Translations under genes and position numbers: made by a program | In this document: positions 1 to 8,162 of the stretch, one piece after another | Position numbering within the stretch: position 1 is the stretch's first letter | Layout of the letters: each line of letters begins with the position of its first letter | The notes under the pieces: generated by a model | The model's input: only the letters and a program-made list of their open reading frames with translations | Told to the model about the DNA's origin: nothing | Database searches by the model: none | Source of the DNA: Bacteriovoracaceae bacterium | GTDB taxonomy: Bacteria; Bdellovibrionota; Bacteriovoracia; Bacteriovoracales; Bacteriovoracaceae | NCBI GenBank assembly: GCA_947441615.1 | Contig: CANEUH010000016.1 | Span: 25,405-89,404, forward strand | Direction of reading: 5' to 3' | Length of the DNA: 64,000 bases

Positions 1-1
1 T

Positions 2-1021
2 TTTTTTCAGGTAATTTCCTCACATCCCCATGATCTAAAAGAGCTCACACCATTCATTGAGACTACCTATAAAAATGGTCGACTTTGGGTGGTATCAGTT
101 AAGAAATCGGCACCCAAAGAGATTTTTAAATATCTTAAACCTTTAACTGGTGGTGAAAAAAGTTATCTGCATCAACCATTAAGACATAAAAATTTATTGG
201 AATTAGAAAATAGCGAAATTAAAGACATACTTCAAAATGTAGATAAATTTGCGATTAAAAAGGATGTAGAAAAACTTTCATCTTATAGAACCAGAGCAGC
301 GGGCACTCAAGATAATCGAGACGCCCTTCAATTACTTCAAGCCAGGTTCAAAGAAATGGGCTTTGAGGTGAAGGAAGTTTGTCACAGGAGTGATGCCTGT
401 AGTTTTATTGCGGATAAAAAAGGGTCTCAGTTTTCAGATAAAATCTTGATGGTCATGGGACACATTGATTCTGTCGGAGAAGACTTTGCTGGAGCCGATG
501 ATAATGCATCAGGAACAGCAGTTATTCTTGAAATGGCGAGGCTACTTTCCTCTTACTCAAATAAGAAAACGATTAGATTTTTTATTACAAACGGTGAAGA
601 GCAGGGACTTCTCGGGGCCACTTACTATGCCCGTATTCTAGAAAAAGAAAACGCACTCAAGGCCCTATCACTAGTCATCAACATGGATATGGTTGGTTAC
701 AACTCCAATGGTGTTGTTGAATTAGAAACAGATGCCGCCTATGAATCCCTGGCCCAGTGGTTCGCTGGACTTGCAGCTAAATATACTAAACTCACGTCTA
801 AAATAACTTTGGGCGCCTGGGGAAGTGATCACGTTCCTTTTTTAAGGCGCGGAGTTCCTACCATTTTAACAATTGAAAATTGGGATACAAAGACACCTTG
901 TTATCACCAGAAATGTGATAGACCTGAGACTCTAAATTATGATTACGCAGCTGAAATTACAAAATTAAATCTATCTGCTGTCTTAGAAAGAGATCAAGTT
1001 AATTTTCTCACTGAACCCTAG
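2..1021 (+). CDS. M28-family zinc aminopeptidase (5' end outside the window)
   Basis: Predicted metallo-aminopeptidase of the M28 (Zn-dependent exopeptidase) family, removing N-terminal residues from peptides. The five metal/catalytic motifs appear in order: GHIDSVG (about codon 154 from the edge), GADDNASG (about 166), NGEEQGLLG (about 199), NMDMVGY, and GSDHVPF near the C-terminus, so the catalytic domain looks intact. The frame is open without a stop back to base 2, and residues encoded before the internal GTG at 89 read as ordinary protein, so the gene is cut by the window edge and its true start and any signal peptide are not visible. A repeat copy begins 9 bases after its stop. Confidence 0.9.
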   Translation, partial: FFQVISSHPHDLKELTPFIETTYKNGRLWVVSVKKSAPKEIFKYLKPLTGGEKSYLHQPLRHKNLLELENSEIKDILQNVDKFAIKKDVEKLSSYRTRAAGTQDNRDALQLLQARFKEMGFEVKEVCHRSDACSFIADKKGSQFSDKILMVMGHIDSVGEDFAGADDNASGTAVILEMARLLSSYSNKKTIRFFITNGEEQGLLGATYYARILEKENALKALSLVINMDMVGYNSNGVVELETDAAYESLAQWFAGLAAKYTKLTSKITLGAWGSDHVPFLRRGVPTILTIENWDTKTPCYHQKCDRPETLNYDYAAEITKLNLSAVLERDQVNFLTEP

Positions 1022-1029
1022 CTTCCTCT

Positions 1030-1150
1030 AACTGCCCCAGTTGATTGGTGTTAATAAATCTTTTCAATTGTGAACTTTAAAAATTCACCAGTCTCTTCCA
1101 GGTGCAAAGTTTAGTAAACACTATTGAATGATTGCCTGGATGAAGGAAGC
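1030..1150 (+). repeat. Left half of the 236-bp MITE-like repeat (copy B)
   Basis: This stretch aligns base for base with the left half of the complete copy at 34855-35090: the inverted end AACTGCCCCA, then GGTGTTAA, TTGTGAACTT, AAAATTCACCAGTCTC and the hairpin region containing TTTAGTAAACACTA. By eye about 80% identical. The right half is missing. The internal hairpin arms differ in sequence from copy A but still pair. It fills the whole gap between the M28 peptidase and the next gene. Confidence 0.8.
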
Positions 1151-1171
1151 AATTCTCTTATAAGGATGGAT

Positions 1172-1981
1172 ATGAACAAAATTTTAAGTTTGAGTCTACT
1201 TTTGTTACCACTACAACTCGCCCAAGCCGCTGATGGCCGCGATTACGGTTATCTGTCGATTCTCCCCGGTGGACAACAACTATTTAATATTAGCTCGACG
1301 AAAGTGAGCTCTCCTGATCTTAAGGCTTTCGATAAATTGAAAATTAATCCAACTGCACAAGGTGACGAATATACTTGGCAAGTGCCAAAGTCAGGAGAAA
1401 AACAATCACTTGTGGTTGAGTGGTCAGAAGCTCGTTCAAAGTTGGCAAGGGTGACACGTACAGGAAGGATTCCTGGAAAAGCGCCAATAGAAGAGGTCGC
1501 GATTACGAGTCGATTAAAGACGCATGGAGTGCTCGCATCATATACGATATGTAGCGAAGAATTCAAAACAACATTCGGTCTAAAAACACAAAGCTATGGA
1601 AACGTTTGTTCAACCTGGAACAAAGACACTTGTGCCTATGTTAAAAAAATAATTGATGATGGTGAGCTGAGTGAAAAAATTAAAGAGTGCAATGGACTTT
1701 TAAAATCTTTGAATCAGCACCAAGAACGCTTAGCAAATTTGGCCAATAGTGACTATCAAGAGGATCTTAAGGCGTTAAAACGTGTAACTAGTAAAAAGAA
1801 TCAAAAAAATTCATTTGAACTAAGTGCTGATTCAATAGGAAACATAAGCCAGATTTATAGCAGCTATGAAGCTGGTGCCGAGTTATGTAATAAGTTGATG
1901 ACAGGTGGTGATGCACGTTTTGAAGACTCAGATACTTCTTCAACGAGTGATGGTGACGATAAAAAAGCAGTTCAACAGTAA
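1172..1981 (+). CDS. Secreted protein of unknown function
   Basis: Not recognised. The start is placed at the ATG of MNKILSLSLLLLPLQ because AAGGA lies 5-6 bases upstream and this gives a clean Sec signal peptide ending near AQAADG; in-frame ATGs at 1166 and 1124 are possible but would put extra residues before the signal. The mature protein (about 250 residues) has several Cys residues, including CSEEF, NVCSTW and KDTCAY, suggesting disulfides outside the cytoplasm, and ends in an acidic Ser/Thr/Asp-rich tail. The gene sits directly behind a truncated repeat copy and ends at a strong hairpin shared with the convergent gene. Confidence 0.65.
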   Translation: MNKILSLSLLLLPLQLAQAADGRDYGYLSILPGGQQLFNISSTKVSSPDLKAFDKLKINPTAQGDEYTWQVPKSGEKQSLVVEWSEARSKLARVTRTGRIPGKAPIEEVAITSRLKTHGVLASYTICSEEFKTTFGLKTQSYGNVCSTWNKDTCAYVKKIIDDGELSEKIKECNGLLKSLNQHQERLANLANSDYQEDLKALKRVTSKKNQKNSFELSADSIGNISQIYSSYEAGAELCNKLMTGGDARFEDSDTSSTSDGDDKKAVQQ

Positions 1982-1996
1982 GTAGATCCTAAATGA

Positions 1997-2022
1997 AGAA
2001 GAGGGGCCAGTGCCCCTCTTCT
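1997..2022. terminator. Bidirectional hairpin between convergent genes
   Basis: Perfect 11-bp inverted repeat, AGAAGAGGGGC and GCCCCTCTTCT, around a 4-base loop, midway between the convergent stops at 1981 and 2041. There is no long T run, so termination strength is inferred from the stem and position. Confidence 0.6.
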
Positions 2023-2040
2023 GCTCATATCATGCTATTA

Positions 2041-3246
2041 TTAAAAATCTGAAAATTTATAGCGAGCATCTTGATTCACGCGTTTGATATAATCCTCACC
2101 TTCTTTGCGATTAATCACGATTTTTTTCATTAATGGATAAGGACGACCAAGGATTTCATATTTTTCAAACACGGCCTGTATTCCTGGGATGCGAATAACT
2201 TCATCCTGCTTAATAACGACATCAATATCTTTGCCCTTTTTCAGTATTTCTTCATTACTCATATTGTGGATATCCTCATATTGGCGCTCGTACTCTTCAT
2301 CATTCAGATCTTGAATTCGTGAAATCATAACCCTTTTTTTGATTTGAATATTTGCATACCTGATTTCTTCTGATGGAATTTCCTGATTTGCCTCCAGCTC
2401 GATTCTCACTTCATGCATAGAAGATTCTTCAGTATCAAGATCAAAAACAACTACGCGAGTCAAAGTATCAGGCTTAGCTTCATAGAAGAGCTCTGGTAAC
2501 TGCTTAACCCATTCAAATCTTGTTTGATTGACTTGGCTCATTCCTCTTCCGTTTGCATTTTGTCGATAAACTTTTCTAGTGGTTTCAATGCACTTCAGGG
2601 TCACGAACTTTTCGTCTTTTTGATCGTAGCATACTCCCTCTTCTTTGCTCTGAAACATACCCATGCATTGCTTCTTTTCAAACTCTTTACAGTTTGGGAA
2701 TTGCACTTCAAGAGAATTACCGTTCACTGCGCTCCAAAAATTATTCTTTCCTGGAAGAATAGGATCCCATCCACCGGTCGAGATAGCTTGGTAGCCATAC
2801 ATATGAATATAGCGAGCATCTTTTCCTAATCCCTTTAAGAACGTTCTCACATCGTATGGATCATTCATGGCAGAGCATGCTGAGTTATGGATATCAAAAT
2901 AGACTTTGTATTTCTTAACAGAAGGTAATACTTTTTCTTCGATAAATTCATTAGTTTCACGTGAGCTAGACCAATGACCGACATAGCCAAGTTTCACACT
3001 TTTAACATTAGGTCTGTCAGCAAGGACATCTTCAATAGAGTCATCAAGACTAATGGTAATTTTCTCACCACAACTTTGAGTCATGCTCCAAGTTTTGCAA
3101 CCTAACTTAAAGAATTTTATTTCGTTTGAGGGTGAAGTACCTGTTTGGCATATACAGAGATCTCGCTTTTCTGCTGCCAGCGTCGGTTCTGAGTTGAGAC
3201 CAAAAATAGCTAAAGACAATAGAATGAATTGATGTGATTTCCTCAT
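2041..3246 (-). CDS. Secreted protein of unknown function
   Basis: Not assigned to a family. The N-terminus (MRKSHQFILLSLAIFGL, cleavage near TLAAEK) is a Sec signal peptide, and a good ribosome site (AAGGGGAT) precedes the ATG. About eight Cys residues in the first two thirds suggest a disulfide-stabilised exported protein. The segment from about residue 85 to 190 (KLGYVGHWSSS, VYFDIHNSAC, YIHMYGYQAISTGGW) alternates strands and helices and could be a TIM-barrel-like or glycosidase-like fold, but that is a guess. The last third is highly charged. It is divergent from the lipoprotein at 3493, with a palindrome in between. Confidence 0.6.
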   Translation of the reverse strand: MRKSHQFILLSLAIFGLNSEPTLAAEKRDLCICQTGTSPSNEIKFFKLGCKTWSMTQSCGEKITISLDDSIEDVLADRPNVKSVKLGYVGHWSSSRETNEFIEEKVLPSVKKYKVYFDIHNSACSAMNDPYDVRTFLKGLGKDARYIHMYGYQAISTGGWDPILPGKNNFWSAVNGNSLEVQFPNCKEFEKKQCMGMFQSKEEGVCYDQKDEKFVTLKCIETTRKVYRQNANGRGMSQVNQTRFEWVKQLPELFYEAKPDTLTRVVVFDLDTEESSMHEVRIELEANQEIPSEEIRYANIQIKKRVMISRIQDLNDEEYERQYEDIHNMSNEEILKKGKDIDVVIKQDEVIRIPGIQAVFEKYEILGRPYPLMKKIVINRKEGEDYIKRVNQDARYKFSDF

Positions 3247-3325
3247 ATTTTATCCCCTTTTAAACATTGATTGGCTTTAACAAGCAAGATTGAGGCCATT
3301 GATAGGATCAAACGAGGGTAGAAAT

Positions 3326-3342
3326 TGTCTAAAGTTTAGACA
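3326..3342. promoter_or_regulatory. Perfect palindrome, likely operator, in a divergent intergenic region
   Basis: TGTCTAAAGTTTAGACA is an 8+1+8 perfect inverted repeat between two divergent genes for exported proteins. A further half-site TTTAGACA occurs at 3366-3373. The arrangement suggests a dimeric regulator's site; the regulator is unknown. Confidence 0.45.
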
Positions 3343-3443
3343 GTTTAAGTTATGAAATGACACTTTTTAGACAGAGACAAGGATTAGGGATCCATCGAAT
3401 ATTACAGAATGAGGTAAGATCTAACTTTTTCTGGAACTATTAT

Positions 3444-3479
3444 CGATACGGATACGGATACGGATACGGATACGAATAC
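3444..3479 (+). repeat. Hexanucleotide tandem repeat (GGATAC) ahead of a lipoprotein gene
   Basis: Four perfect GGATAC units at 3450-3473 flanked by one imperfect unit on each side (CGATAC, GAATAC), 36 bases in all. The run stops 3 bases before the AGGAG ribosome site of the gene starting at 3493. Unit number could vary by slipped-strand mispairing and change the promoter-to-ribosome-site distance without touching the reading frame. Confidence 0.7.
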
Positions 3480-3492
3480 ATCAGGAGTATGG

Positions 3493-5271
3493 ATGAAATA
3501 TACTTATCTAGCAGCAATTCTTGTAATCGGAATATCTTCCGGATGCTCCTACATGAAAGAAGTTCAACGTGATCCGTCCTCAATTAAAAATCTTAGTTCA
3601 ACTCAAACTTCAAATATTGAGAATGATGATAAGCTCGTGAAGCTTGAGCATCTGGCCCTAGACTGCTTGTATCCTCATTTAAAAAGAGAGTCATCTGGAC
3701 ACAGTCCAGGACATAAACCCGGCATGGGAACAAGGCACCGCTTAGTCAATGAGTTCACTAATTATGAGCTTGAAAGATATTTCGGAATCAGGAAAGAATT
3801 CAAAAAAGAGTGCCCGGAAATCTTACAAGACTACAGTTCAATCGCAGCGGCTCAATCCGCCCAAAATTTGATTTTTCCGACTTATGGTGATGTCTTAAAA
3901 GATGTAATCATACCTGTTAAGCCTATCAAATATGGTAACAATCAATTTAAAATTCCTTTCCAAACGAAGTTAAGCTCAAAAAGGATACGTTCACAGACAG
4001 TGGATCCACAAAAAATCGAGGAATCCATTAGAAAAGAATCGCTAAGAAAGAAACAAGCCACCTGCGAAAGTGAAGAGATGCTTAATGATTTGATTCAATC
4101 TAATAAAATATACGATCATTTGGCATGGAAAGAGATTTTACATTACAAGGGATATGATTGTGCATCATCGATCTATGGCAAACTTTCTCAAGCTTTAAAT
4201 GAAAAAAAAGAACATCGATTTGCTCAGGAAGAATTTGATAACTTGATCGAAAGTCTTAAAAATCCAAATGAACTTAGCCACAACACATTTAAGACGAAGC
4301 TTAATAAAGTACTAAGTCCTAATCACATGATCATACTTTTCCCTAACCTGGGATATGATATCCCGTCAGATCTTCCTCGAGAAAAACTTACGCTTACTGA
4401 ATGGAAGAAAAAGAATTTCTATAGTCCAAGCCTAAAACAACGTTTTGTTAGTGGATATAATATCCAGGGAAAGAAAATTGATCCATATGGCATTAGATTC
4501 GAAATGATTGAGCGTGTTACTGTTGAGGATGCGGCCTCGCAGATAAAAGAATCCGAAAAAAAATTCATTGAAATTTTAAACCGTGAGTTAAAATCTAATC
4601 CTGATACAAGATTCATCATTTTGGGTAGATCGATGGGGGCGCTCGTCGCAAGGGAAGTGTTACAAAAAAACAAAAATACGTTAGTTAATAATAAACTTGT
4701 TCCAAGTGTTATCGAATCTGTCATTTTTATGGGTGGAACTCCGTATGGAAGTGTGATTGCAGACTATAAAGCACGTTTTGATTCGCATGATGAAACCTAT
4801 AAAATGATGACAGATTTCAAGGCAAGCGTTGCAAAATTATTTCTTGATTTACAAAGCTTTTTCACTGGAAACCAATCCCACTTCAAACAACTTATTGAAG
4901 CGGGCAGAGAACGAGAAAATATAAAATCGATGAGTTTCAGAAACTTTGATTCGAGTTTGATAGAGAAAAACACCGGCTCACCTTATAAAGTGGTTAATCT
5001 CATATACTTGAGACCGAGAATAAATGATTATTTTGCTAATTCTAAATTGAGTGAGAATGCGGATTTTGTTTTTCTTCAATGGGCAATGTACGGTCCAACT
5101 GAAGGAAGCTCTCCTCTCTCACATGCCGCTTGGGATACCTCAGATTCTGTTAGGATCTTCCTAAGTACCCATAATCATCTTGCAGGATGGAATCTAACTT
5201 CTGAGGAAAATATTAATTTATTGATTAAAACTTTAGAGTTAACAAGTGAAATAGGATTCATTGAAAAATGA
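3493..5271 (+). CDS. Large lipoprotein with alpha/beta-hydrolase-like domain
   Basis: Outer-membrane or periplasmic lipoprotein: the signal peptide MKYTYLAAILVIGISSGC has a lipobox with Cys18. From about residue 275 the sequence looks like an alpha/beta hydrolase: ILFPNLGYD as the first core strand, then DTRFIILGRSMGALVA (about 370-385) with the nucleophile elbow GRSMG (Ser about 379), and late His residues (STHNHLAGW near the C-terminus) that could complete a triad. The N-terminal 250 residues are charged and unassigned. AGGAG precedes the ATG by 5 bases. I infer an esterase or lipase anchored at the cell surface; substrate unknown. Confidence 0.65.
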   Translation: MKYTYLAAILVIGISSGCSYMKEVQRDPSSIKNLSSTQTSNIENDDKLVKLEHLALDCLYPHLKRESSGHSPGHKPGMGTRHRLVNEFTNYELERYFGIRKEFKKECPEILQDYSSIAAAQSAQNLIFPTYGDVLKDVIIPVKPIKYGNNQFKIPFQTKLSSKRIRSQTVDPQKIEESIRKESLRKKQATCESEEMLNDLIQSNKIYDHLAWKEILHYKGYDCASSIYGKLSQALNEKKEHRFAQEEFDNLIESLKNPNELSHNTFKTKLNKVLSPNHMIILFPNLGYDIPSDLPREKLTLTEWKKKNFYSPSLKQRFVSGYNIQGKKIDPYGIRFEMIERVTVEDAASQIKESEKKFIEILNRELKSNPDTRFIILGRSMGALVAREVLQKNKNTLVNNKLVPSVIESVIFMGGTPYGSVIADYKARFDSHDETYKMMTDFKASVAKLFLDLQSFFTGNQSHFKQLIEAGRERENIKSMSFRNFDSSLIEKNTGSPYKVVNLIYLRPRINDYFANSKLSENADFVFLQWAMYGPTEGSSPLSHAAWDTSDSVRIFLSTHNHLAGWNLTSEENINLLIKTLELTSEIGFIEK

Positions 5272-5354
5272 AGAGCCATTTAAGCCAGCTCTAATTTTTT
5301 CGATCAATGCCAAGTTTCGCAGCTACGATGTCCGTTGCTTAAGTAAAGTGCAAC

Positions 5355-5978
5355 TTAACACCTTTGTATTGTCATCGAAACTTCACGATGGTGGGTTTTA
5401 TCTTTGTCGTCATCTTCGTCAATTATGTGTGCCAAATAGAAACCTAGCTGTTCGATAGAGAGTCGAGTCGTTTCATCTTTAATTACGCCTTCATCATTAA
5501 ATGCTTTATCGGCTTGAGCAACGCAAACATGCTTGGCCAGGACTTGAACATGAATGTTCTCTAGCATTGATTTGGCATGCACTAAGCCTCTGGCACCTCC
5601 TAGGTGTCCAGGGGATGCACTCATGAGTGCAGCCGTTTTATTTTTAAAGCATGAAAGTGGAGCGTCTTCGTCATCGGTCGGTCGACTGACCCAATCAATA
5701 ACGTTTTTAAATACACCCGACATTGAGCTGTTGTATTCAGGTAAGGCGAGGAGGAGTCCATCGTTAGCAAGAAATAATTCTTTAAGTTTCAGGGCATTTT
5801 TCGGGACGCCTTGAAGGTGCTCAAGGTCACCATCGTAAAGGGGTAAGTCAAAATCCGAGAGTTCAATTAAAGTGACCTCAGCACCCGAATCCTTTGCGCC
5901 TGTTACGGCTGATTTTAATATTTTTTTATTAAAAGACCCTTCACGCGTACTTCCTGAAAAAGCCAAGATGTTAGCCAT
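5355..5978 (-). CDS. NADPH-dependent FMN reductase (flavodoxin-like)
   Basis: Cytoplasmic flavoprotein that reduces quinones or free flavin with NAD(P)H. The N-terminal phosphate loop for FMN (ILAFSGSTREGSFN) and the motif LALPEYNSSMSGVFKNVIDW are diagnostic of the NADPH-dependent FMN reductase family; length (207 residues) is typical. A strong ribosome site (AAGGAGG) lies upstream. The C-terminal 30 residues are acidic and Lys/His rich, a small extension beyond the usual fold. Confidence 0.88.
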   Translation of the reverse strand: MANILAFSGSTREGSFNKKILKSAVTGAKDSGAEVTLIELSDFDLPLYDGDLEHLQGVPKNALKLKELFLANDGLLLALPEYNSSMSGVFKNVIDWVSRPTDDEDAPLSCFKNKTAALMSASPGHLGGARGLVHAKSMLENIHVQVLAKHVCVAQADKAFNDEGVIKDETTRLSIEQLGFYLAHIIDEDDDKDKTHHREVSMTIQRC

Positions 5979-6133
5979 ATCCGCCTCCTTGCACCATGCA
6001 ATATGGTCGAATCTAGCAAGTATAAGAATTTAGATATGTTGAATCTTGTGAAAATTCTATGTGGATCTCGTCACAACTCTTGGTGCTAGCATTATTAAAA
6101 TGGCTATTTTACCATCTAATTTTAGGGAATTTT

Positions 6134-6562
6134 ATGAAGCAATACTTTTTAGGCTATGGAATATTAGGTATTTGTTGCGCTTTTTTTGTGGCGGCGTACT
6201 TCATGGGGCCATATTTCTTTGAGTTTTTTTCAATAACAGATCATCAAAAATTTTCTAGTATTGCGCCCGTAGCGATTGGGATCCTTGCTATCGTCGTAGT
6301 CTCAATTTTTTTTGATATGAAAAAATTGAAATTCAGTTTTTTGAACTCAGGCTTATTGTTACCCACTGCTATTTACCTTACGGGAGCAATTTCCGGCTCT
6401 CTCGCCAGTTGGGTCATCAATGGCGAAATGGACTCAGTCTATGCGTGGTTTGTTAAGCCTCTATATTGGCTTACTTTGCTAGGCGTTCCTGCTTCGTTAG
6501 TCGTTGGTGCAGTTTATTTTTTGATTAGAACGAAATTTAGGCGTTTTAGAATAGCATCATAG
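6134..6562 (+). CDS. Small integral membrane protein, unknown
   Basis: About 142 residues with four predicted membrane helices (YFLGYGILGICCAFFVAAYF; VAIGILAIVVVSIFF; LLLPTAIYLTGAISG; WLTLLGVPASLVVGAVYF). The ATG at 6134 is chosen over an in-frame ATG at 6059 because it is preceded by AGGGA and begins directly with Met-Lys-Gln before the first helix. No family recognised. It stands alone between the divergent reductase and a convergent broken operon. Confidence 0.6.
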   Translation: MKQYFLGYGILGICCAFFVAAYFMGPYFFEFFSITDHQKFSSIAPVAIGILAIVVVSIFFDMKKLKFSFLNSGLLLPTAIYLTGAISGSLASWVINGEMDSVYAWFVKPLYWLTLLGVPASLVVGAVYFLIRTKFRRFRIAS

Positions 6563-6613
6563 TCTAAAGTTCTGACTAATAATATAGCCGCATATTCATC
6601 GGGTAACATCTAA

Positions 6614-7073
6614 TCATATGTCACTGATTTCAACCTTCATTTCATTACCTGAATCTTGAAAGCCCATCTTCTTGTAAAATTGATGTGCGGTTAAAGTGGC
6701 TTCAAGAGTAATTTCTTCAACTCTTGATTTTTTTTGCTTCGAATAACATTAAATCAATAATCGATCGTCCGAGATTTTTCTTCAAAACTTTTGTCGTGAG
6801 ATAGAGTGCATAGATGTGCCCTCTTTGAATTCCATCCTTTTCATAAATTTTCAGGTGTCCATAACCTTCAATACTATTTTGCTCATCGACCACCCATACA
6901 TGATCATTATTAATTGAATATTTTCTGCGGATTTCATCATAAGGTCTATGACCCCAGGCTTTAATTTCTTCTGGTGAGTGATCTTTCGAACATACATCTT
7001 GAATTGATTTCATATGAGCTAGATGAATAGCTTCGGCGTCCTCTATTCGAGCTCTTCTGATAAGACATTTCAT
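6614..7073 (-). pseudogene. GNAT acetyltransferase with a frameshift in an A8 run
   Basis: N-terminal 117 residues read as a GNAT N-acetyltransferase (RRARIEDAEAIHLAH start; WVVDEQNSIEGYGHLK; IYALYLTTKVLKKNLGR, the acetyl-CoA-binding core). The frame stops early at 6717, but removing one A from the eight-A run in the coding strand (T8 at about 6728-6735 on +) restores the frame into SRVEEITLEATLTAHQFYKK and MGFQDSG, the expected GNAT C-terminus, ending at 6614. The restored product is about 152 residues, the normal family length. It could be a pseudogene, a slippery expressed gene or a sequencing error. Its ATG overlaps the upstream cyclase fragment stop by 4 bases. Confidence 0.75.
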
Positions 7074-7480
7074 GCAATCAAACCATAGACATCAATGCTT
7101 TCAGTAACACCTTTTAAAAAGACATTTGGAAAAAACTTGAAGCCTTTTTTTACATGATCTTCCAAGTCTAGCCAGATCTCGTGAGTTATCACTAATGGAA
7201 CATCTAGTTCCTTACAAAGGGATTCAAGTCTTGCAGCTCTGTTAACGGTATCCCCAATTATGGTATGTTGTAATTTGTTTCTCGACCCGATGTAACCTTT
7301 TATTAAGAGACCTCGATGGATACCGATTCCAATTCTTAATTCATCTGAGCCTGAAGTCTCGTTGAGGGCTTTAAGTTTCGCAAGCATTCCTAATGCTGCA
7401 GAGACAGACTTCTGATTTTGGAGAGATTTTTCATCATCATTTTCATTCTCTAAATAAGAGAACTCAGTAAATTCAAGCAA
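7070..7480 (-). pseudogene. Truncated class III adenylate/guanylate cyclase domain
   Basis: Encodes the C-terminal half of a class III nucleotide cyclase catalytic domain: RIGIGIHRGLLIKGYIGS, TIIGDTVNRAARLESL and a VITHEIWL-type end. The N-terminal half, with the two metal-binding Asp residues, is not present: the segment before it (LLEFTEFSYLEN) may be a leftover of the domain start, with an in-frame stop immediately upstream and no good ATG or ribosome site. I infer an internally deleted, inactive remnant. It overlaps the GNAT gene by ATGA, so the two were one operon. Confidence 0.65.
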
Positions 7481-7518
7481 GTTTGTTATAAAAAATCATA
7501 TAAAATCTCATAAAAGAT

Positions 7519-7533
7519 GGCCCCATAGGGGCC
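7519..7533 (-). terminator. Hairpin, terminator-like on the minus strand
   Basis: GGCCCC-TAT-GGGGCC followed by ATCTTTTAT on the minus strand. No intact minus-strand gene ends at it, so it probably belonged to a gene now lost from 7540-8000. Confidence 0.45.
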
Positions 7534-7651
7534 AACATAGTATTTCTAGGGTGGAGACCCTGGATGCAGGTATGGATGACATAGCTCTAATTTCGGCTAT
7601 ACTTAGTGTTTCGGACAGCTTGCCATATGGTCCATTCAAGAACAGGTTTAA

Positions 7652-8008
7652 ATGAATAACCCCAGCTGTACATCTACATTCGCATGGTTGGCGTTATCGC
7701 TACTCATCTGTACGCTTGCTGTGTCATGCAGGCGTGTTGGAGGGCCGTCAGCCGATGAAGCCTTGCGATCATCCGTTGAAAGAGCGCTGCCCATAGGAAG
7801 CCCGCGCCAGAACGTCGTGGAGTTCTTCAACTCGAATGGCATGCGCTTTGACTTCAACGAATTGGATTCGAGATATGAGGCACTCCCCTCAAACACACGG
7901 ATTGAATCCACCCTCGTCAAAAGCGATGTAAGCCTGAGAATTTACATCAGCCCAAAAACCAACCTCGTGGAAAGGATCGAAGTTGTACGACTCGCAACAG
8001 GATTTTAG
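7652..8008 (+). CDS. Small lipoprotein of foreign base composition
   Basis: 118 residues with a signal peptide and lipobox (LICTLAVSC, Cys26), so probably a membrane-anchored lipoprotein. The mature part (ALRSSVERALPIGSPRQNV, then VVEFFNSNGMRFDFNELDSR) has no family I recognise. Its codons are GC-rich (about half G+C) and C/G-ending in contrast to the T/A-ending neighbours, a clear sign of horizontal acquisition. It lies in a decayed patch between a cyclase remnant and a repeat fragment. No strong ribosome site is visible, so it may not be expressed well. Confidence 0.5.
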   Translation: MNNPSCTSTFAWLALSLLICTLAVSCRRVGGPSADEALRSSVERALPIGSPRQNVVEFFNSNGMRFDFNELDSRYEALPSNTRIESTLVKSDVSLRIYISPKTNLVERIEVVRLATGF

Positions 8009-8049
8009 TACTGCCATGAACTCTCTGACTAGACTTCTCACTATCTTAA

Positions 8050-8162
8050 TTCTCATAGAAATGTCTTTTGTGTCCTCGTCATGGGCAGTTCTATAAATAA
8101 GCACTAAACCTCGGACATTACTGGTGAATTTTATAGTTCAACACCATTGAATTGGGTTAGTT
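8050..8162 (+). repeat. Right half of the 236-bp MITE-like repeat (copy C)
   Basis: Aligns with the right half of the complete copy at 34855-35090: TTTGTGTCCTCGT, GGGCAGTT, CTCGGACATTACTGGTGAAT, TTCAACACCATTGA and the inverted end TTGGGTTAGTT. The left half is missing. A 26-codon frame with a signal-peptide-like sequence (8016-8096) runs into it. The repeat end supplies the stop codon of the transporter gene that converges on it. Confidence 0.8.

Noticed and set aside
3357..3572. Frame with Gly-Tyr repeats through the GGATAC tract
   Set aside because: Created by the tandem repeat in a non-coding leader; it overlaps the well-supported lipoprotein start and has no ribosome site.
5261..5458. 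65-codon plus-strand frame after the hydrolase lipoprotein
   Set aside because: Overlaps the 3' end of the FMN reductase antisense and has no family or ribosome-site support.
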